From assembly GCA_963755815.1 (NCBI GenBank), contig CAVWLF010000026.1, forward strand, positions 434,001 through 498,000: DNA of 64,000 nt, written 5' to 3'. This document shows positions 1 through 9,826 of the stretch, in pieces (position 1 is the stretch's first letter; each line of letters opens with the position of its first letter). The notes under the pieces were generated by a model that saw only the letters and a list, made by a program, of their open reading frames with translations, ran no database searches and was not told the DNA's origin. This stretch comes from Palsa-506 sp963755815. Lineage in GTDB: Bacteria; Actinomycetota; Actinomycetes; Streptosporangiales; Streptosporangiaceae. Both the position numbers and the translations under genes were made by a program.

Positions 1-382
1 AGACGGTGAATCGCCGGGCCGGGCGCAGGCACGAATAGTGCGGAATGCGTGACCTCATCGGGTGCGCCCTCTCGGTGGCGGGAGTGATTCATGTGAACCG
101 GTAGGACGCAATCATGGTGCCCGGCGTTGTTCATCCGCAAGGCGTCTTGTCATTAACCGCCGGATGACCGATCGGGCCCGGCGGACGTCACCCGATATCC
201 CGGCTGACCTAAGGATTTGTAGTGACAGCTGCCGTGTTGGGGGCACCGCGCCAGGCTGCTGGCCACCGTCGGCCACACCCCGGAATCAATGCCTGGAATG
301 GCGCTCGGCAACGTCCCGCGGGCGATTTTCCTTAAGCGGATAAGGTGAATTCCTGAACGCCTGCGGGCCATGCCGCGCCGCC
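1..382. other. Left-edge region with no recognisable gene
   Basis: This stretch lies downstream of the P450 gene, which ends at 383 on the minus strand. Two short open frames occur here but neither has a ribosome-binding site, a family resemblance or normal third-position G/C bias. I see no RNA gene or convincing hairpin. It may be plain intergenic DNA or the regulatory region of a gene outside the window. Confidence 0.5.
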
Positions 383-1714
383 TTACGCCGCCCACGCGAT
401 CGGCAGCCGCTTGACGCCGCGCTGGAAGTTAGACCGCAGATACGACGGCTCGCCCGCGTAGCGGAGCGACGACGTGCGGACGAGCACCTCCCCGAACAGC
501 GCGCGCATCTGGGCCCGGGCGAGGTGGGAGCCGAGGCAGAAGTGCGGGCCGTGACCGAAGACCAGGTGCGGGTTGGGATCCCGGCGGATGTTGAACTGGC
601 CGGGGTCGCGGAAGACTGCCTCGTCGCGGTTGGCCGAGGTGAAGGAGACGACTACCTTGTCACCCTCGCGGATGCGCTGCCCGCCGAGTTCGCAGTCGGC
701 CGCGGCCGTGCGGCGGAACGTCATCACGGGAGTCCACCAGCGCAGCATCTCGTCCACCGCGCCCGGCAGCAGCCCAGGATCGGCGCGCAGGTCGTCCTGC
801 GCGCCGGGATGCTCAAGCAGCGCGATGCAGGCGCCAGGCAGGCCGTTGCGCAGGGTTTCGTTGCCGGCGACGGCGAACAGCCAGAACATGTTCTCGAACT
901 CCTCGACCGATACCCGCCCGCCGTCGTCATCGACCTGCGCCAGCAGGACGGACATGACGTCATCGCCGGGGCGGCGCCGTTTCTCGTTCGCCAGCAGGTG
1001 GGCATAGGCGTAGAGGTCAGGCATCCCCTCGCGGGTGCGCGGGTCGGGCAGGCGGCCGCCGGCATCCGGCGCCGGACGCAGCGAGGCCGCCTCGGCGGCC
1101 ATCGGCGTTCCGCCGGACGGGTCGAACTCGGCCGACGAGGCGTACTCGGGATCCTGATAGCCGATGACCCGGTTGGACCAGTCGAACAGCAGCCAGCGGT
1201 CCTGCGCGGGCACGCCGAGGACGTCGGCGAGGGCCAGCAGCGGCAGGTCGGCGGCGACGTCCCGGGCGAAGTCGCACTCGCCCCGCGCCCCGGTGAACGC
1301 GCGCGCGCACAGTGCCCGCGCATGCCCGCGGATGCGCTGCTCAAGCTGCGCTACCGCGCGCGGAGTGAACGACCGGCTCAGCAGACGCCGCAGCCGGGAG
1401 TGCTCCGGCGGGTCCATGTTGAGCATCATCCGGCGGACGTAGCCGAGCGCGCCCGGAGTGGCCGGGTCCCTGATCTGCGTCGCGCCCAGCCAGGAGGAAA
1501 ACAGCCGCGGCTGCCTCAGCACCGACTCGACGTCAGCGTGCCGGAGCACCAGCCAGAACCCCGGGCCGCCCGGCCAGCCCAGCGCGGGGATCTCGTCGAC
1601 CCAGGCGACGGGGCTATCCCGGCGGAGCCGGGCGAGCGCGTCATACGGCACCGCGCCGACGTAGGTCGCGGGATCGAACACGACCTCGGTGTCGGGCCGG
1701 GCCGCCATGCTCAT
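383..1714 (-). CDS. Cytochrome P450, CYP125/142-like
   Basis: The product is a 443-residue soluble class I bacterial P450 monooxygenase, which would need an external ferredoxin and reductase. Seen in the sequence: the K-helix ExxR (EMLR), the I-helix stretch AGNETLRNG, and the heme-binding loop FGHGPHFCLGSHLAR with Cys393 as the thiolate ligand. An I-helix of the AGNETxRN type is known from the sterol- and fatty-acid-oxidising CYP124/125/142 group, so a lipid or steroid substrate is a reasonable inference but not proven. The ATG start at 1714 overlaps the TGA of the upstream hydrolase gene (ATGA), so the two are probably translationally coupled. No ferredoxin gene lies next to it. Confidence 0.9.
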   Translation of the reverse strand: MSMAARPDTEVVFDPATYVGAVPYDALARLRRDSPVAWVDEIPALGWPGGPGFWLVLRHADVESVLRQPRLFSSWLGATQIRDPATPGALGYVRRMMLNMDPPEHSRLRRLLSRSFTPRAVAQLEQRIRGHARALCARAFTGARGECDFARDVAADLPLLALADVLGVPAQDRWLLFDWSNRVIGYQDPEYASSAEFDPSGGTPMAAEAASLRPAPDAGGRLPDPRTREGMPDLYAYAHLLANEKRRRPGDDVMSVLLAQVDDDGGRVSVEEFENMFWLFAVAGNETLRNGLPGACIALLEHPGAQDDLRADPGLLPGAVDEMLRWWTPVMTFRRTAAADCELGGQRIREGDKVVVSFTSANRDEAVFRDPGQFNIRRDPNPHLVFGHGPHFCLGSHLARAQMRALFGEVLVRTSSLRYAGEPSYLRSNFQRGVKRLPIAWAA

Positions 1715-2469
1715 TGCCGGGCCAGGAACTCCTCGATGGATGCCGCGAGCGCGGCCGGCGTCTCGAACATCGGATAGTGCCCGGCGTTGGCGAGCACCTC
1801 AAGCTCGGCATTCGGATAGAAAGCCAGCCAGGTCTGCTCCATCACCTGCGCCGACATCGCCGGGTCATGCTCCCCGACGATGACCTTCACGGCGGCCCGG
1901 CTGCCCATGACCTGCGCGGAGAAGTCGGTCTTCGCCCAGGACTCCAGGTACGAGCCGAACGCCTCCACGGTGGAGTTGTCGAGCGAATGCTGCACGACCC
2001 GGTCGATGAATGCGCTGGTCAGCCTGCCGCCGGTGGTGAAGTTGATGATCGCCGCGCGGTTGTCACGGTTCGTGGCCGCGCCCGCGAATAGTGCCCAGCT
2101 GTCGTCATCGAACGGCACTCCGGTGGCCGGGACCGGGTTGAGGGCGACCAGCCCGCGGACCCGGCCGGGTACCTGCAGCAGCACGTGCTGCACGGCCTGG
2201 CCGCTCATCGAGTGGCCGATGAGCGAGAAGCTGTCCCAGCCGAGCTCGTCGGCGAACTCGACCGCGTCGGCCGCCGCCTCCTCCATCGTGAAGTCGCCAG
2301 CGACGTGCTGGTGATCGCCGTAGCCGCGCAGGTCAGCGAACGCGTAGGTGTACGCCGACCGGTCCAGGTAATCGGGCAGCGCGCCCCACCCGCGGGCCGA
2401 GCCGAACCAGCCGTGCAGCGCCATGACGTGATGGTCACCCGAGCCGAGGGTTAGATGCGAGCCAGCCAA
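1711..2469 (-). CDS. Alpha/beta hydrolase
   Basis: The product is an alpha/beta-fold hydrolase of about 252 residues, probably a cytoplasmic esterase or lactonase. The triad is visible: Ser in GHSMSG, Asp in VGEHDP and His in NAGHYPMFE, and the oxyanion region is LHGWFG. The frame stays open upstream to 2709, but that extension has no family resemblance and would overlap the start of the divergent hydrolase gene. I therefore prefer the TTG at 2469, six bases after a GGAG. It forms a two-gene unit with the P450, which it overlaps by four bases, so it may act on the P450 substrate or product. Confidence 0.8.
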   Translation of the reverse strand: MAGSHLTLGSGDHHVMALHGWFGSARGWGALPDYLDRSAYTYAFADLRGYGDHQHVAGDFTMEEAAADAVEFADELGWDSFSLIGHSMSGQAVQHVLLQVPGRVRGLVALNPVPATGVPFDDDSWALFAGAATNRDNRAAIINFTTGGRLTSAFIDRVVQHSLDNSTVEAFGSYLESWAKTDFSAQVMGSRAAVKVIVGEHDPAMSAQVMEQTWLAFYPNAELEVLANAGHYPMFETPAALAASIEEFLARQ

Positions 2470-2653
2470 GTCGGCCTCCGGGTCAGGTACCAGTTCTCCT
2501 GGCGCTGAATCTAGTGCCTCGGTGCGCCCGGCGGGAGAGCCGCAGCCGGCCCTCGTGCCCGGCGGGATGCTATGGCCGGCCCTTCGGCGCTCCGCCCGGC
2601 GGTGTCTCGCTACGGTTGGAGGGCCGTTAAGCCAGCGAAGGGATAGGCAAGGC

Positions 2654-3420
2654 ATGTGGAATTCGTTCAGAACTGACGCTCGCGATGGCATCACGGCGGA
2701 GGTGATCACCTATCCCGGCGGTAACGGGGACGAGATCCACGCGTATGTCGCCCGCCCGGCCGGCCCGAGCCGGCCCCCGGGGTCATCGCCGTGCACCACC
2801 TGCCCGGCTGGGACGAGTTCTACCGGGAGTTCTCCGAGCGGCTCGCCCGGCATGGGTACACCGTGATCTGCCCGGACCTGTACTGCCGCTTTGGCCACGG
2901 CAGCCCCGACGACATCGCGGCCGTGGCCCGCGCCGCGGGCGGGGTGCACGACGACAGCGTGGTCGCCGACTGCGAGGCCGCGCTCAGCTGGCTGAAGGCC
3001 CTGCCCACCAGCAACGGCAAGGCCGGCATCATCGGCTCGTGCTCGGGCGGGCGGCATGCGCTGCTGGCCGCTTCCCGGCTGGCCGGCTTCGACGCGGTGG
3101 CCGACTTGTGGGGCGGTGGCGTGGTGATGGCGCCGGAGGACCTGTCCGACGCGCGCCCGGTGGCGCCGATCGACTACACCGCCAGTCTCACCGCGCCGCT
3201 GCTCGGGATCTTCGGCAACGACGACAAGCATCCGACGCCCGAGCAGGTAGACCTGCACGAGGCGGAGCTGAAGCGGCACGCCAAGTCGTACGAATTCCAC
3301 CGCTACGACGGCGCGGGGCACGGCTTCTTCTACTACTTCGCCCCGATGTACCGGCCCGAGGCGGCCATGGATGGCTGGGCGAAGATCTTCAGCTTCTTCG
3401 GCCAGCAGCTGAAGGACTAG
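2654..3420 (+). CDS. Dienelactone hydrolase family protein, apparent frameshift
   Basis: The product would be a dienelactone hydrolase-type enzyme of about 255 residues. Family members open lactones or esters using a Cys-Asp-His triad. Seen: the nucleophile elbow GSCSGG (Cys), Asp in GNDDKHPTP, and His in GAGHGFFYYF. The N-terminus (MWNSFRTDARDG) starts at ATG 2654 in one frame, while everything from HHLPGWDEF onward is in another. The switch lies at about 2765-2785 in a run of G and C. One added base there restores a continuous protein with the usual start. This is either a sequencing error or a recent inactivating deletion. A possible -10 box, TACGGT, lies at 2611-2616. Confidence 0.75.
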
Positions 3421-3542
3421 GGGCCCGGCTCCGGGAGCATGGGGATCCGGCCGGTCCGGACGGGGCGGATCGGCCGCGATCATCGAGCGACCCGGGCGGC
3501 GGCGGTGCCGGGGGGGCGCGTGCCGCGGCCGGATGCGGGCCG

Positions 3543-4286
3543 TCAGCAGCCGAGGGCCGCGGCGAGATCAACGAGCCCGTCGGCTACGAGCAGGCCGTCC
3601 AGCGCGGGCGGAGTCACCGGAGGCGCGCCCGGACCCCACTCCAGGGGCCGGCGGATGAAGACCGGCCGCAGGCCGAGCGCGGCGGCCGCGCGCAGGTCTG
3701 AGGGGTGCGCGGCGACCATGGCGGCGTCCCGGGGCGGGCAGTCGAGGAGGCGCAGCGCGGTCCGGTACACCTTGGCGTCGGGCTTATAGCCGTCGGCCAG
3801 TTGCGCGGACAGGACGGCATCGACCCGGAGGTCGGCGAACTTGAGCAGGTCGGCGAGCAGCGCGAGGTGGCCGTTCGACAATGTCGCCGTCACGTGTCCG
3901 CGCCGCAGCCGGTCGAGCCCTTCGCGGCAGTCCGGCCAGGGCCGCAGCTGCCGCCAGCCGCGGACCAGCGTTTCGATGGCGGCCGCCGGGAGCGCGATGC
4001 CGTGCCGGGCCGCCGTGGCGGCCAGGGTCTCGCGCTGGAGGGAATCAAGATCGCGCCACGCGGCGCCCTGGCGGACCTGGTCCATCGCGGGCTGATACGC
4101 CCGGCGCCAGTCGTCGATGAGGGCCGCCCAGCCGGCCTCGGCACCGCCCCGGCCGGCCCCGGCACTCAGCTGGCCGGGCGCGATATCCGGGACCGCCGCG
4201 GTGGCCATCGCGATGTCGATCAGGCTGGATCGCCAGTCGACGAGCGTTCCGAACACGTCGAACAGCAGGACACGCGGCGGCTTCAC
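3543..4286 (-). CDS. HAD-family hydrolase, haloacid dehalogenase type II
   Basis: The product is a 247-residue cytoplasmic enzyme. HAD motif I is LLFDVFGTLVDW (Asp nucleophile near residue 10), motif II is TLSNGH, motif III contains KPDAKVY, and motif IV is MVAAHPSDLRAA. The VFGTL signature and the AHPxD motif match type II 2-haloacid dehalogenases, but many members of this family act on phosphates, so the substrate is open. The start is a GTG at 4286. If the upstream DUF4232 gene is read in its restored frame, the genes are 30 bases apart rather than overlapping. Confidence 0.85.
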   Translation of the reverse strand: MKPPRVLLFDVFGTLVDWRSSLIDIAMATAAVPDIAPGQLSAGAGRGGAEAGWAALIDDWRRAYQPAMDQVRQGAAWRDLDSLQRETLAATAARHGIALPAAAIETLVRGWRQLRPWPDCREGLDRLRRGHVTATLSNGHLALLADLLKFADLRVDAVLSAQLADGYKPDAKVYRTALRLLDCPPRDAAMVAAHPSDLRAAAALGLRPVFIRRPLEWGPGAPPVTPPALDGLLVADGLVDLAAALGC

Positions 4287-4316
4287 ACCGGCCAGTATGC
4301 CAACCCCGGGCTGCGG

Positions 4317-4942
4317 TCAGCCGCTGCCGTTCCCCGACTGGGCAGCCGCAATGCCCAGGATGTGCGCAGGCTGGGAGCAGGCCGGGCGGTGAAGTTGAGG
4401 TAGAGGGGCGCCGTCTGGTTCGGCGGGTAGATCTTCAGCCAGTGCGCGGTGACCTTATGGCAGCGGGAGTTGGGGTAGTTCAGCGCGTCGGTCACCTGCA
4501 GCGTCGCGTGGGCGGTCGAGCCTGCCGGGATGGTGATCAGCGTGCTGGGGACCTGGGGGTTCCTGGTCGCCGGGCGGCCGATCAGGCTGCCGCCCGGCCC
4601 GGTCGTGAACGAGACGCCCGGGTAGCCGAACAGCGTGCAGGCGGAGCCGGAGACATTGGTGAACTCCAGCGGGTAGTACGTGCTCCCGGCCGCGCCGTTT
4701 CCGGTCCCCACGGATGCCCGCAGCGCCGAGGTCGCGCACGGCGCCGGGCCGGTGGGGGTCGGCGAGGCCGTGGGCGTGGCGGTCGGCGTGGCCGGCGGGC
4801 CGGGGGTGACCGTCACCGTTACGGTCGGCGCCGCCGCTCCGGCCGGGCTGCCCGAGGAACCGCACGCGGTGATCAGCAGGGCGGCACCGCCCAGCGCCGC
4901 AGCAGCGATCATGCGCCTCAGATTGCGGTGGGATGACGTCAT
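4317..4942 (-). CDS. DUF4232 lipoprotein, apparent frameshift near the 3' end
   Basis: The product is a predicted secreted lipoprotein of about 208 residues. It starts at ATG 4942 behind AAGGGG and has a signal peptide ending in the lipobox LITACGSS. A Pro/Thr-rich linker leads to a DUF4232 domain (FTNVSGSACTLFGYPGVSF). The frame as read runs to 4283 with an unlikely tail, overlapping the next gene. Switching frame at about 4378-4388, within CCGGCC, gives FTARACSQPAHILGIA and a stop at 4317, which fits the family's usual conserved C-terminal Cys. One base appears to be missing. The function of DUF4232 proteins is unknown to me beyond their surface location. Confidence 0.75.
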
Positions 4943-5122
4943 CGCAGTGCCCCTTATCGTGCGGGTGGTCCACGGCAGACCACGACACCTAGGACGCATG
5001 CGGAACCGGGCCGGTTGCGGCCTGTGCTAACAACCGTGTCACGATCCCGGCGCGCCCTCCGGTAGGCCAGCGCGCCGCGCACCGGTAGCGTCGGGATGAT
5101 CCTTCCAGCGCAGGAGGCGCCG

Positions 5123-6964
5123 ATGGCAGGCAATGCCCCATTCACCACCAGGCCGCAGCTAGCCGGCACGTTCGGCATGGTCGCATCGACGCACTGGCTG
5201 GCTTCCGCCGCGGGCATGGCGGTGCTGGAGAAGGGCGGGAACGCGTTCGACGCGGCGGTCGCCACCGCGCTGGTGCTGCAGGTGGTCGAACCGCACCTGA
5301 ACGGCCCGGGCGGCGAAGTGCCCGTGATCGGCTTCGACGCCGCCGCGGGCGAGGTCTTCGTGCTGGACGGCCAGGGCCCCGCCCCGGCCGCCGCGACGCT
5401 CGCCGCGTTCGAGTCGCTCGGCCTTGACCTGGTCCCGGGCACCGGCCTGCTGGCCGCCTGCGTGCCCGCCGCGTTCGGCACCTGGATGCTGCTGCTGGAG
5501 CGGTACGGCCAGCTGCACCTGCGCGAGGTGATGGAGTACGCGATCGGCTACGCGCGGGACGGCTACCCGATGCTGGCCACGGCGAGCGCCACCATCGAGG
5601 CCGTGGCCGGCACCTTCCGCGACCACTGGCCGACCTCGGCTGAGATCTACCTGGCCGCCGGGCTGCCAGCGCCGGGAGCCCGTTTTGCCAACCCGGCACT
5701 GGCTGCGTTCTACAGCCGCGTCCTGGCCGAGGCTGAGGCCGCGGGCGCGAGCCGGGACCGGCAAATAGAGGCCGCCCGGCGGACCTTCTACGAGGGATTC
5801 GTCGCCGAGGCCATCGCCGCGTACCTTGACCAGGCCGAGGTGATGGACGTCAGCGGGCGGCCCCATCGCGGGCTGCTGACCGGCCAGGACCTGGCGGACT
5901 GGCGGGCCGGGGTGGAGGCTCCGGTGACCTTCGACTACGCCGGGCTCACCGTCTGCAAGACCGGCCCGTGGGGGCAGGGGCCGGTCTTTCTGCAGCAACT
6001 GGCCCTGCTCAGCGGCTTTGACCTGGCCGGAATGGGCGCGACCAGCGCGGATCTCATCCACACCGTGGTGGAATGCGCGAAGCTGGCCTTCGCTGATCGC
6101 GAGGCCTGGTACGGCGATCCGCGCGGGTCGGACGTGCCGGTGGACGCGCTGCTGTCGCCGGAATACGCCAGCGCGCGCCGCCGGCTGGTCGGTGCCGAGG
6201 CATCGGGCGAGCTCCGCCCCGGCAGCCCCGGGGACGCCGTGGCCCGGCTCCCCGGCTACGCGCTGGCCGGCTTCTCCGGCTCCGCCGCGTCCGGGGCCGC
6301 GGGATCGCGCGGCCACGATGCGGGCGCGGGCGAGCCGACGGCCGGAACGGCCGCGCGGGCGGTGCCGGTACCCGAGCTGGGCCCCGGTGACACCTGTCAC
6401 CTGGACGTCGCCGACAGCTTCGGCAACCTGGTCTCGGCCACGCCGAGCGGCGGCTGGCTGCAGAGCTCCCCGGTCATCCCGGGCCTCGGGTTCTGCCTCG
6501 GCACCAGGGCGCAGATGTTCAGCCTCACCCCCGGCTTCGCCAGCACCCTCGCGCCCGGGCGCCGGCCGCGGACCACGCTGTCACCGAGCCTGGCGCTGCG
6601 CGACGGCGAGCCTTATCTCTCGTTCGGGACGCCGGGCGGCGACCAGCAGGACCAGTGGACGCTCACCTTCTTCCTCAACCACGTGCTGTTCGGGATGAAC
6701 CTGCAGGAGGCGATCGACGCGCCAGGCTTCCACACCGACCATTTCCCGTCGTCGTTCTACCCCCGCGGCTCGGTGCCGCGGTCGCTGTCCGTGGAGGCGC
6801 GGGCGGGGGAGCAGGTGATCGCGGAACTCCGGCGGCGCGGGCACCAGGTCGAGGTCACGCCGCCGTGGTCGCTCGGCCGGGTCAGCGCCGTCGCCCGTGA
6901 CCGGGGGCTCCTGTACGCGGGCGCCAACCCGAGGGGAATGCAGGGCTACGCCGTCGGCCGCTGA
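5123..6964 (+). CDS. Gamma-glutamyltransferase family protein
   Basis: The product is a 613-residue Ntn hydrolase that cleaves itself into a large and a small subunit and transfers or hydrolyses gamma-glutamyl groups. The start is ATG 5123, five bases after a perfect AGGAGG. The N-terminal part has the family stretch GMAVLEKGGNAFDAAVA. The expected nucleophile is Thr424 in GDTCHLDVADSFGN, and the substrate-binding TPSGGW loop follows. It more closely resembles the short YwrD-like branch than classical periplasmic GGT, and there is no clear signal peptide. A Gly/Ala/Ser-rich insertion of about 30 residues lies just before the cleavage site. Confidence 0.88.
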   Translation: MAGNAPFTTRPQLAGTFGMVASTHWLASAAGMAVLEKGGNAFDAAVATALVLQVVEPHLNGPGGEVPVIGFDAAAGEVFVLDGQGPAPAAATLAAFESLGLDLVPGTGLLAACVPAAFGTWMLLLERYGQLHLREVMEYAIGYARDGYPMLATASATIEAVAGTFRDHWPTSAEIYLAAGLPAPGARFANPALAAFYSRVLAEAEAAGASRDRQIEAARRTFYEGFVAEAIAAYLDQAEVMDVSGRPHRGLLTGQDLADWRAGVEAPVTFDYAGLTVCKTGPWGQGPVFLQQLALLSGFDLAGMGATSADLIHTVVECAKLAFADREAWYGDPRGSDVPVDALLSPEYASARRRLVGAEASGELRPGSPGDAVARLPGYALAGFSGSAASGAAGSRGHDAGAGEPTAGTAARAVPVPELGPGDTCHLDVADSFGNLVSATPSGGWLQSSPVIPGLGFCLGTRAQMFSLTPGFASTLAPGRRPRTTLSPSLALRDGEPYLSFGTPGGDQQDQWTLTFFLNHVLFGMNLQEAIDAPGFHTDHFPSSFYPRGSVPRSLSVEARAGEQVIAELRRRGHQVEVTPPWSLGRVSAVARDRGLLYAGANPRGMQGYAVGR

Positions 6965-7003
6965 CCCGGGCCGCGGGCCGCCATGCCACCGCGATCAGCA
7001 AAG

Positions 7004-7810
7004 TCAGCCGGGCGGGAGCGCGGCCGGGGTTAGCTCGCCGGCCAGCACCGTCAGGGCGTGGCCGGACAGCATGACCCGGTCGCCGGCGACCCGGACCCGG
7101 ACGGTTCCGCCGCGCGGCGACGCCTGGAAGCCGGTCAGCTCGGCCCGGCCTAGCCGCCCGCACCAGTAAGGCGCGAGCGTGCAGTGCGCGGAGCCGGTGA
7201 CCGGATCCTCCGGTATCCCGACGGCGGGCGCGAAGAAGCGGGATACGAAGTCCGCGCCCGCCCGGGCCGCCGGGGCGGTCACGATCACGCCGCGGATCGT
7301 CGCGCTCACCAGCTGGCCGGGGTCCGGCCGCAGGCCGGTCAGCTCGTCCTCGGTCGCCACCACGATCATGAAATCCTCCGGCGCCCGGCCGGTCCAGACC
7401 GGCGCCGTGACGCCGAGCGCGTCCAGCATGCCGGCCGGCGGGGACTGCGGGCTGGCCGGCGTGGCCGGGAAGTCAAGCACGATCGACCCGTCGTCCTGGC
7501 GTGCGGCCAGCGGGCCGCTGGCCGACTGGAACGTGATCGGCTCGCCCGCCGCGGCCAGGCCGGTCTCGTACAGGACATGCGCACTGGCCAGGGTGGCATG
7601 GCCGCAGAGCACCACCTCGACGACCGGCGTGAACCAGCGCAGCAGGTAGCCGCCGGGGCGCGGTTCGACGAAGGCGGTCTCGGCCAGGTTCATCTCCGCC
7701 GCCAGCTGCTGCATCCACCGGGCATCCGCCGGGCGGTCGAGCAGGCAGACGGCGGCCGGGTTGCCGGCGAACGCTGAATCGGTGAACGCGTCGACCTGGA
7801 AGATCCGCAT
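7004..7810 (-). CDS. PhzF family isomerase/epimerase-like protein
   Basis: The product is a 268-residue cytoplasmic protein with the two-lobed diaminopimelate epimerase-like fold of the PhzF family. Seen: the N-terminal signature FQVDAFTDSAFAGNPAAV, the catalytic Glu in NLAETAFV, LDFPATPA, and EDPVTGSAHC near the C-terminus. PhzF itself isomerises a phenazine precursor, but no phenazine genes are nearby, and most members of this family have unknown substrates. It converges on the GGT gene with a 39-base gap. Confidence 0.9.
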   Translation of the reverse strand: MRIFQVDAFTDSAFAGNPAAVCLLDRPADARWMQQLAAEMNLAETAFVEPRPGGYLLRWFTPVVEVVLCGHATLASAHVLYETGLAAAGEPITFQSASGPLAARQDDGSIVLDFPATPASPQSPPAGMLDALGVTAPVWTGRAPEDFMIVVATEDELTGLRPDPGQLVSATIRGVIVTAPAARAGADFVSRFFAPAVGIPEDPVTGSAHCTLAPYWCGRLGRAELTGFQASPRGGTVRVRVAGDRVMLSGHALTVLAGELTPAALPPG

Positions 7811-7884
7811 GGGCGCAGCATAGACGGGCGAACCGGCCGGGCCGCGCGGCCGGCCGCGCCGGGGCGCCGGTCAGGCCGGTCCGG

Positions 7885-8529
7885 TCAGATCGGGAGGGCG
7901 AGCGCGCCGGCCACGATCGCGGCCACCACGGCGAACACCCGCAGCCAGCCGGATGCGGCGCTCATCCCGGCGGCCGGGAGCAGGGCGGCACCGCAGCCGA
8001 GCACCAGCAGCCCGAGCCCGGCCGCGAGCACCGGAAGCTGCGGCCGGAGCACCGCCGGCCGGGCGTCCGACTCGGCCAGGTGGACGGCGAACAGGAAGGC
8101 GAGCAGCGCGACGCCGAGCAGCCCGGTGTGCCACGGCCGGGAAGGATGCAGCGCCTCCAGCGCCAGCACGGCGATGACGGTTCCCTCCGCCCACGGGATC
8201 GCCCGCAGCACTTCAAGCAGCATCCGCCCGGTCCGGAAAATCACGTTCTCGAAAATGCCGGCCGGCGGCACCCAGTCACCGGCCGCCAGCCGGGCCAGGG
8301 TGAGGGCGGCGCAGCCGATGCCGACGACCAGCGCCGGGCGGGTGCCCGTCCCGCCTCCGGACACCGGGATCGCGGCCCAGGCGATGCACGCCGCCGCGAG
8401 CAGCCCGGCGGCCGCGCTGCTGCGCACCCGCGGGGTCAGCCGCGGCGCCGGGGCGCCTGCCGGCGGCGGCCCGGGGTCAGCCGCGGCGCCCGGCCGGCCG
8501 TCCGGCGCCCGCCCGCCCGCCGCCCGCAT
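7885..8529 (-). CDS. Membrane protein, last gene of the MoxR operon
   Basis: The product is about 214 residues with roughly five or six hydrophobic segments, for example LLAAACIAWAAIPV, ALVVGIGCAALTLA and a C-terminal pair ending in ALALPI. The N-terminus is Pro/Ala/Gly-rich and probably cytoplasmic. The ATG at 8529 overlaps the TGA of the DUF58 gene (ATGA), so it is coupled to that operon. I do not recognise a named family. Its position suggests a membrane partner of the MoxR/DUF58 system. Confidence 0.7.
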   Translation of the reverse strand: MRAAGGRAPDGRPGAAADPGPPPAGAPAPRLTPRVRSSAAAGLLAAACIAWAAIPVSGGGTGTRPALVVGIGCAALTLARLAAGDWVPPAGIFENVIFRTGRMLLEVLRAIPWAEGTVIAVLALEALHPSRPWHTGLLGVALLAFLFAVHLAESDARPAVLRPQLPVLAAGLGLLVLGCGAALLPAAGMSAASGWLRVFAVVAAIVAGALALPI

Positions 8530-9818
8530 CACCGGCGGCTCACCATCATCCGCCGGGTATACGGTGCGAGCGGCTCGTCCAGGCTCTGCTCGCCGTCCCA
8601 GTGCACGACCGGGATCCCCAGCTCGCGGAGCGAGAACCTGATCGCCTGCTGCTCCATCCGCCAGATCCGCCGGGCCAGCGCGGCGGCGTGATCCCGGCCG
8701 CCCTCCGGCGCGGCATTGAGCACGTCGATGATCAGCAGGGTGAAGCCGCGCTCGCGCAGGTCGCGCAGGGTCTCGACCAGCCGCCGGTCCAGCAGCGGGC
8801 TGAACACGATGATCAGCGCGCCGGGCGGCAGCGCGGCCCGGGGCAGCCGGCTGATGGCGCTGCGCGCGTCCCAGCCGCCGGGCTGGGCCAGCATCGCATC
8901 CATGACCCGGTGAAACTGCCGCCGGCCGGTGGCGGGGGCGATCCAGCTGAGCTGGCTGCCGTACTGGATGAAGCCCACCCGGTCCCTGGATGCCAGGTAG
9001 GCCCGGATCGTGGCGGCGGCGCCGCGGTACACCAGGTCCAGGGTGGTCGAGCCGGGGGTGCCCACGTCCGCGGTCGCATCGGCCAGGACGACCACGTTCT
9101 GCACCCGCTCGGCGGCGAACGTGTTCAGCTGCAGGCTGCCCCGCCTGGTGGTAGCCGGCCAGTTGATCCTCCGCTGGCGGTCCCCGGGGACGAACTCGCG
9201 GACGCCGGCGAATTCGGTGCCCTCGCCATGCACCCGGGCGGCGTGCTCGCCCAGCCTGCTCGGCAGCCGGCTGAGCACGACCCGGGTGCTCTGATGGGCG
9301 GGCAGCGGGTAGCAGTTGATCCGCGGCAGCGGGATCGTCGCCCGTCCCTCGCTGAGCCGCCATCGGTCCCGCAGGGTGATCTCCAGGGCACCGACCGGGC
9401 GGTCGCCCCAGTGCGCGGCGGTGAAGGGCACGCCGGCCGTGTCCTGCTCGCCGGGCATGATCGCGCTGGCGGGCTCGATGCGCAGGTCCACGGTGTGACG
9501 GCCGGCTCCGGACAGGGTTACCCGGATTGCCGCGTACTCGCCTTCGACCATCCTGCTGGCGGTGAGAGCCGTGCTCACCAGGACGCTCCGCGGCCGGTCC
9601 TGCCGCCAGGTCGCCAGCAGCAGCAGGGCAGGCGCGGCCACCGCGGCGAACTCGGCCCGGCGCGCGGTCACCGCGATTATCAGGCCGGCCAGGGCGAGCG
9701 TAAGCAGGCGCCGGGCGTGGCCGGACGGTGCCCAGCTCAGCTCGACTGGCCGGGGCCCGCCCGGCGTCCGCGTGGCCGCCTGGGTTCCGGGCTGATGGGC
9801 TGGCGCGACGGTCGTCAT
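8529..9818 (-). CDS. DUF58 domain protein (MoxR partner)
   Basis: The product is 429 residues. Two hydrophobic segments near residues 35-65 precede a long cytoplasmic part with the DUF58 signature FVPGDRQRRINWPATTRRG. A vWA-like stretch follows, in which VVVLADATADVG resembles a MIDAS strand. DUF58 proteins are usually encoded next to MoxR AAA+ ATPases and are thought to be their client or adaptor. The ATG at 9818 lies 8 bases after the moxR stop, which is why I reject a longer form starting at 9920. It is fourth in the five-gene operon running from 12416 to 7885. Confidence 0.88.
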   Translation of the reverse strand: MTTVAPAHQPGTQAATRTPGGPRPVELSWAPSGHARRLLTLALAGLIIAVTARRAEFAAVAAPALLLLATWRQDRPRSVLVSTALTASRMVEGEYAAIRVTLSGAGRHTVDLRIEPASAIMPGEQDTAGVPFTAAHWGDRPVGALEITLRDRWRLSEGRATIPLPRINCYPLPAHQSTRVVLSRLPSRLGEHAARVHGEGTEFAGVREFVPGDRQRRINWPATTRRGSLQLNTFAAERVQNVVVLADATADVGTPGSTTLDLVYRGAAATIRAYLASRDRVGFIQYGSQLSWIAPATGRRQFHRVMDAMLAQPGGWDARSAISRLPRAALPPGALIIVFSPLLDRRLVETLRDLRERGFTLLIIDVLNAAPEGGRDHAAALARRIWRMEQQAIRFSLRELGIPVVHWDGEQSLDEPLAPYTRRMMVSRR

Positions 9819-9826
9819 GGCCGCGG

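Noticed and set aside
1711..2709. Hydrolase extended to 332 residues
   Set aside because: The extra N-terminus is Arg/Pro-rich, unlike the family, and would overlap the divergent hydrolase gene start at 2654.
383..7810. Secondary-metabolite or phenazine cluster from P450, PhzF and hydrolases
   Set aside because: No core synthase is present, the genes are on mixed strands, and each belongs to a broad enzyme family.
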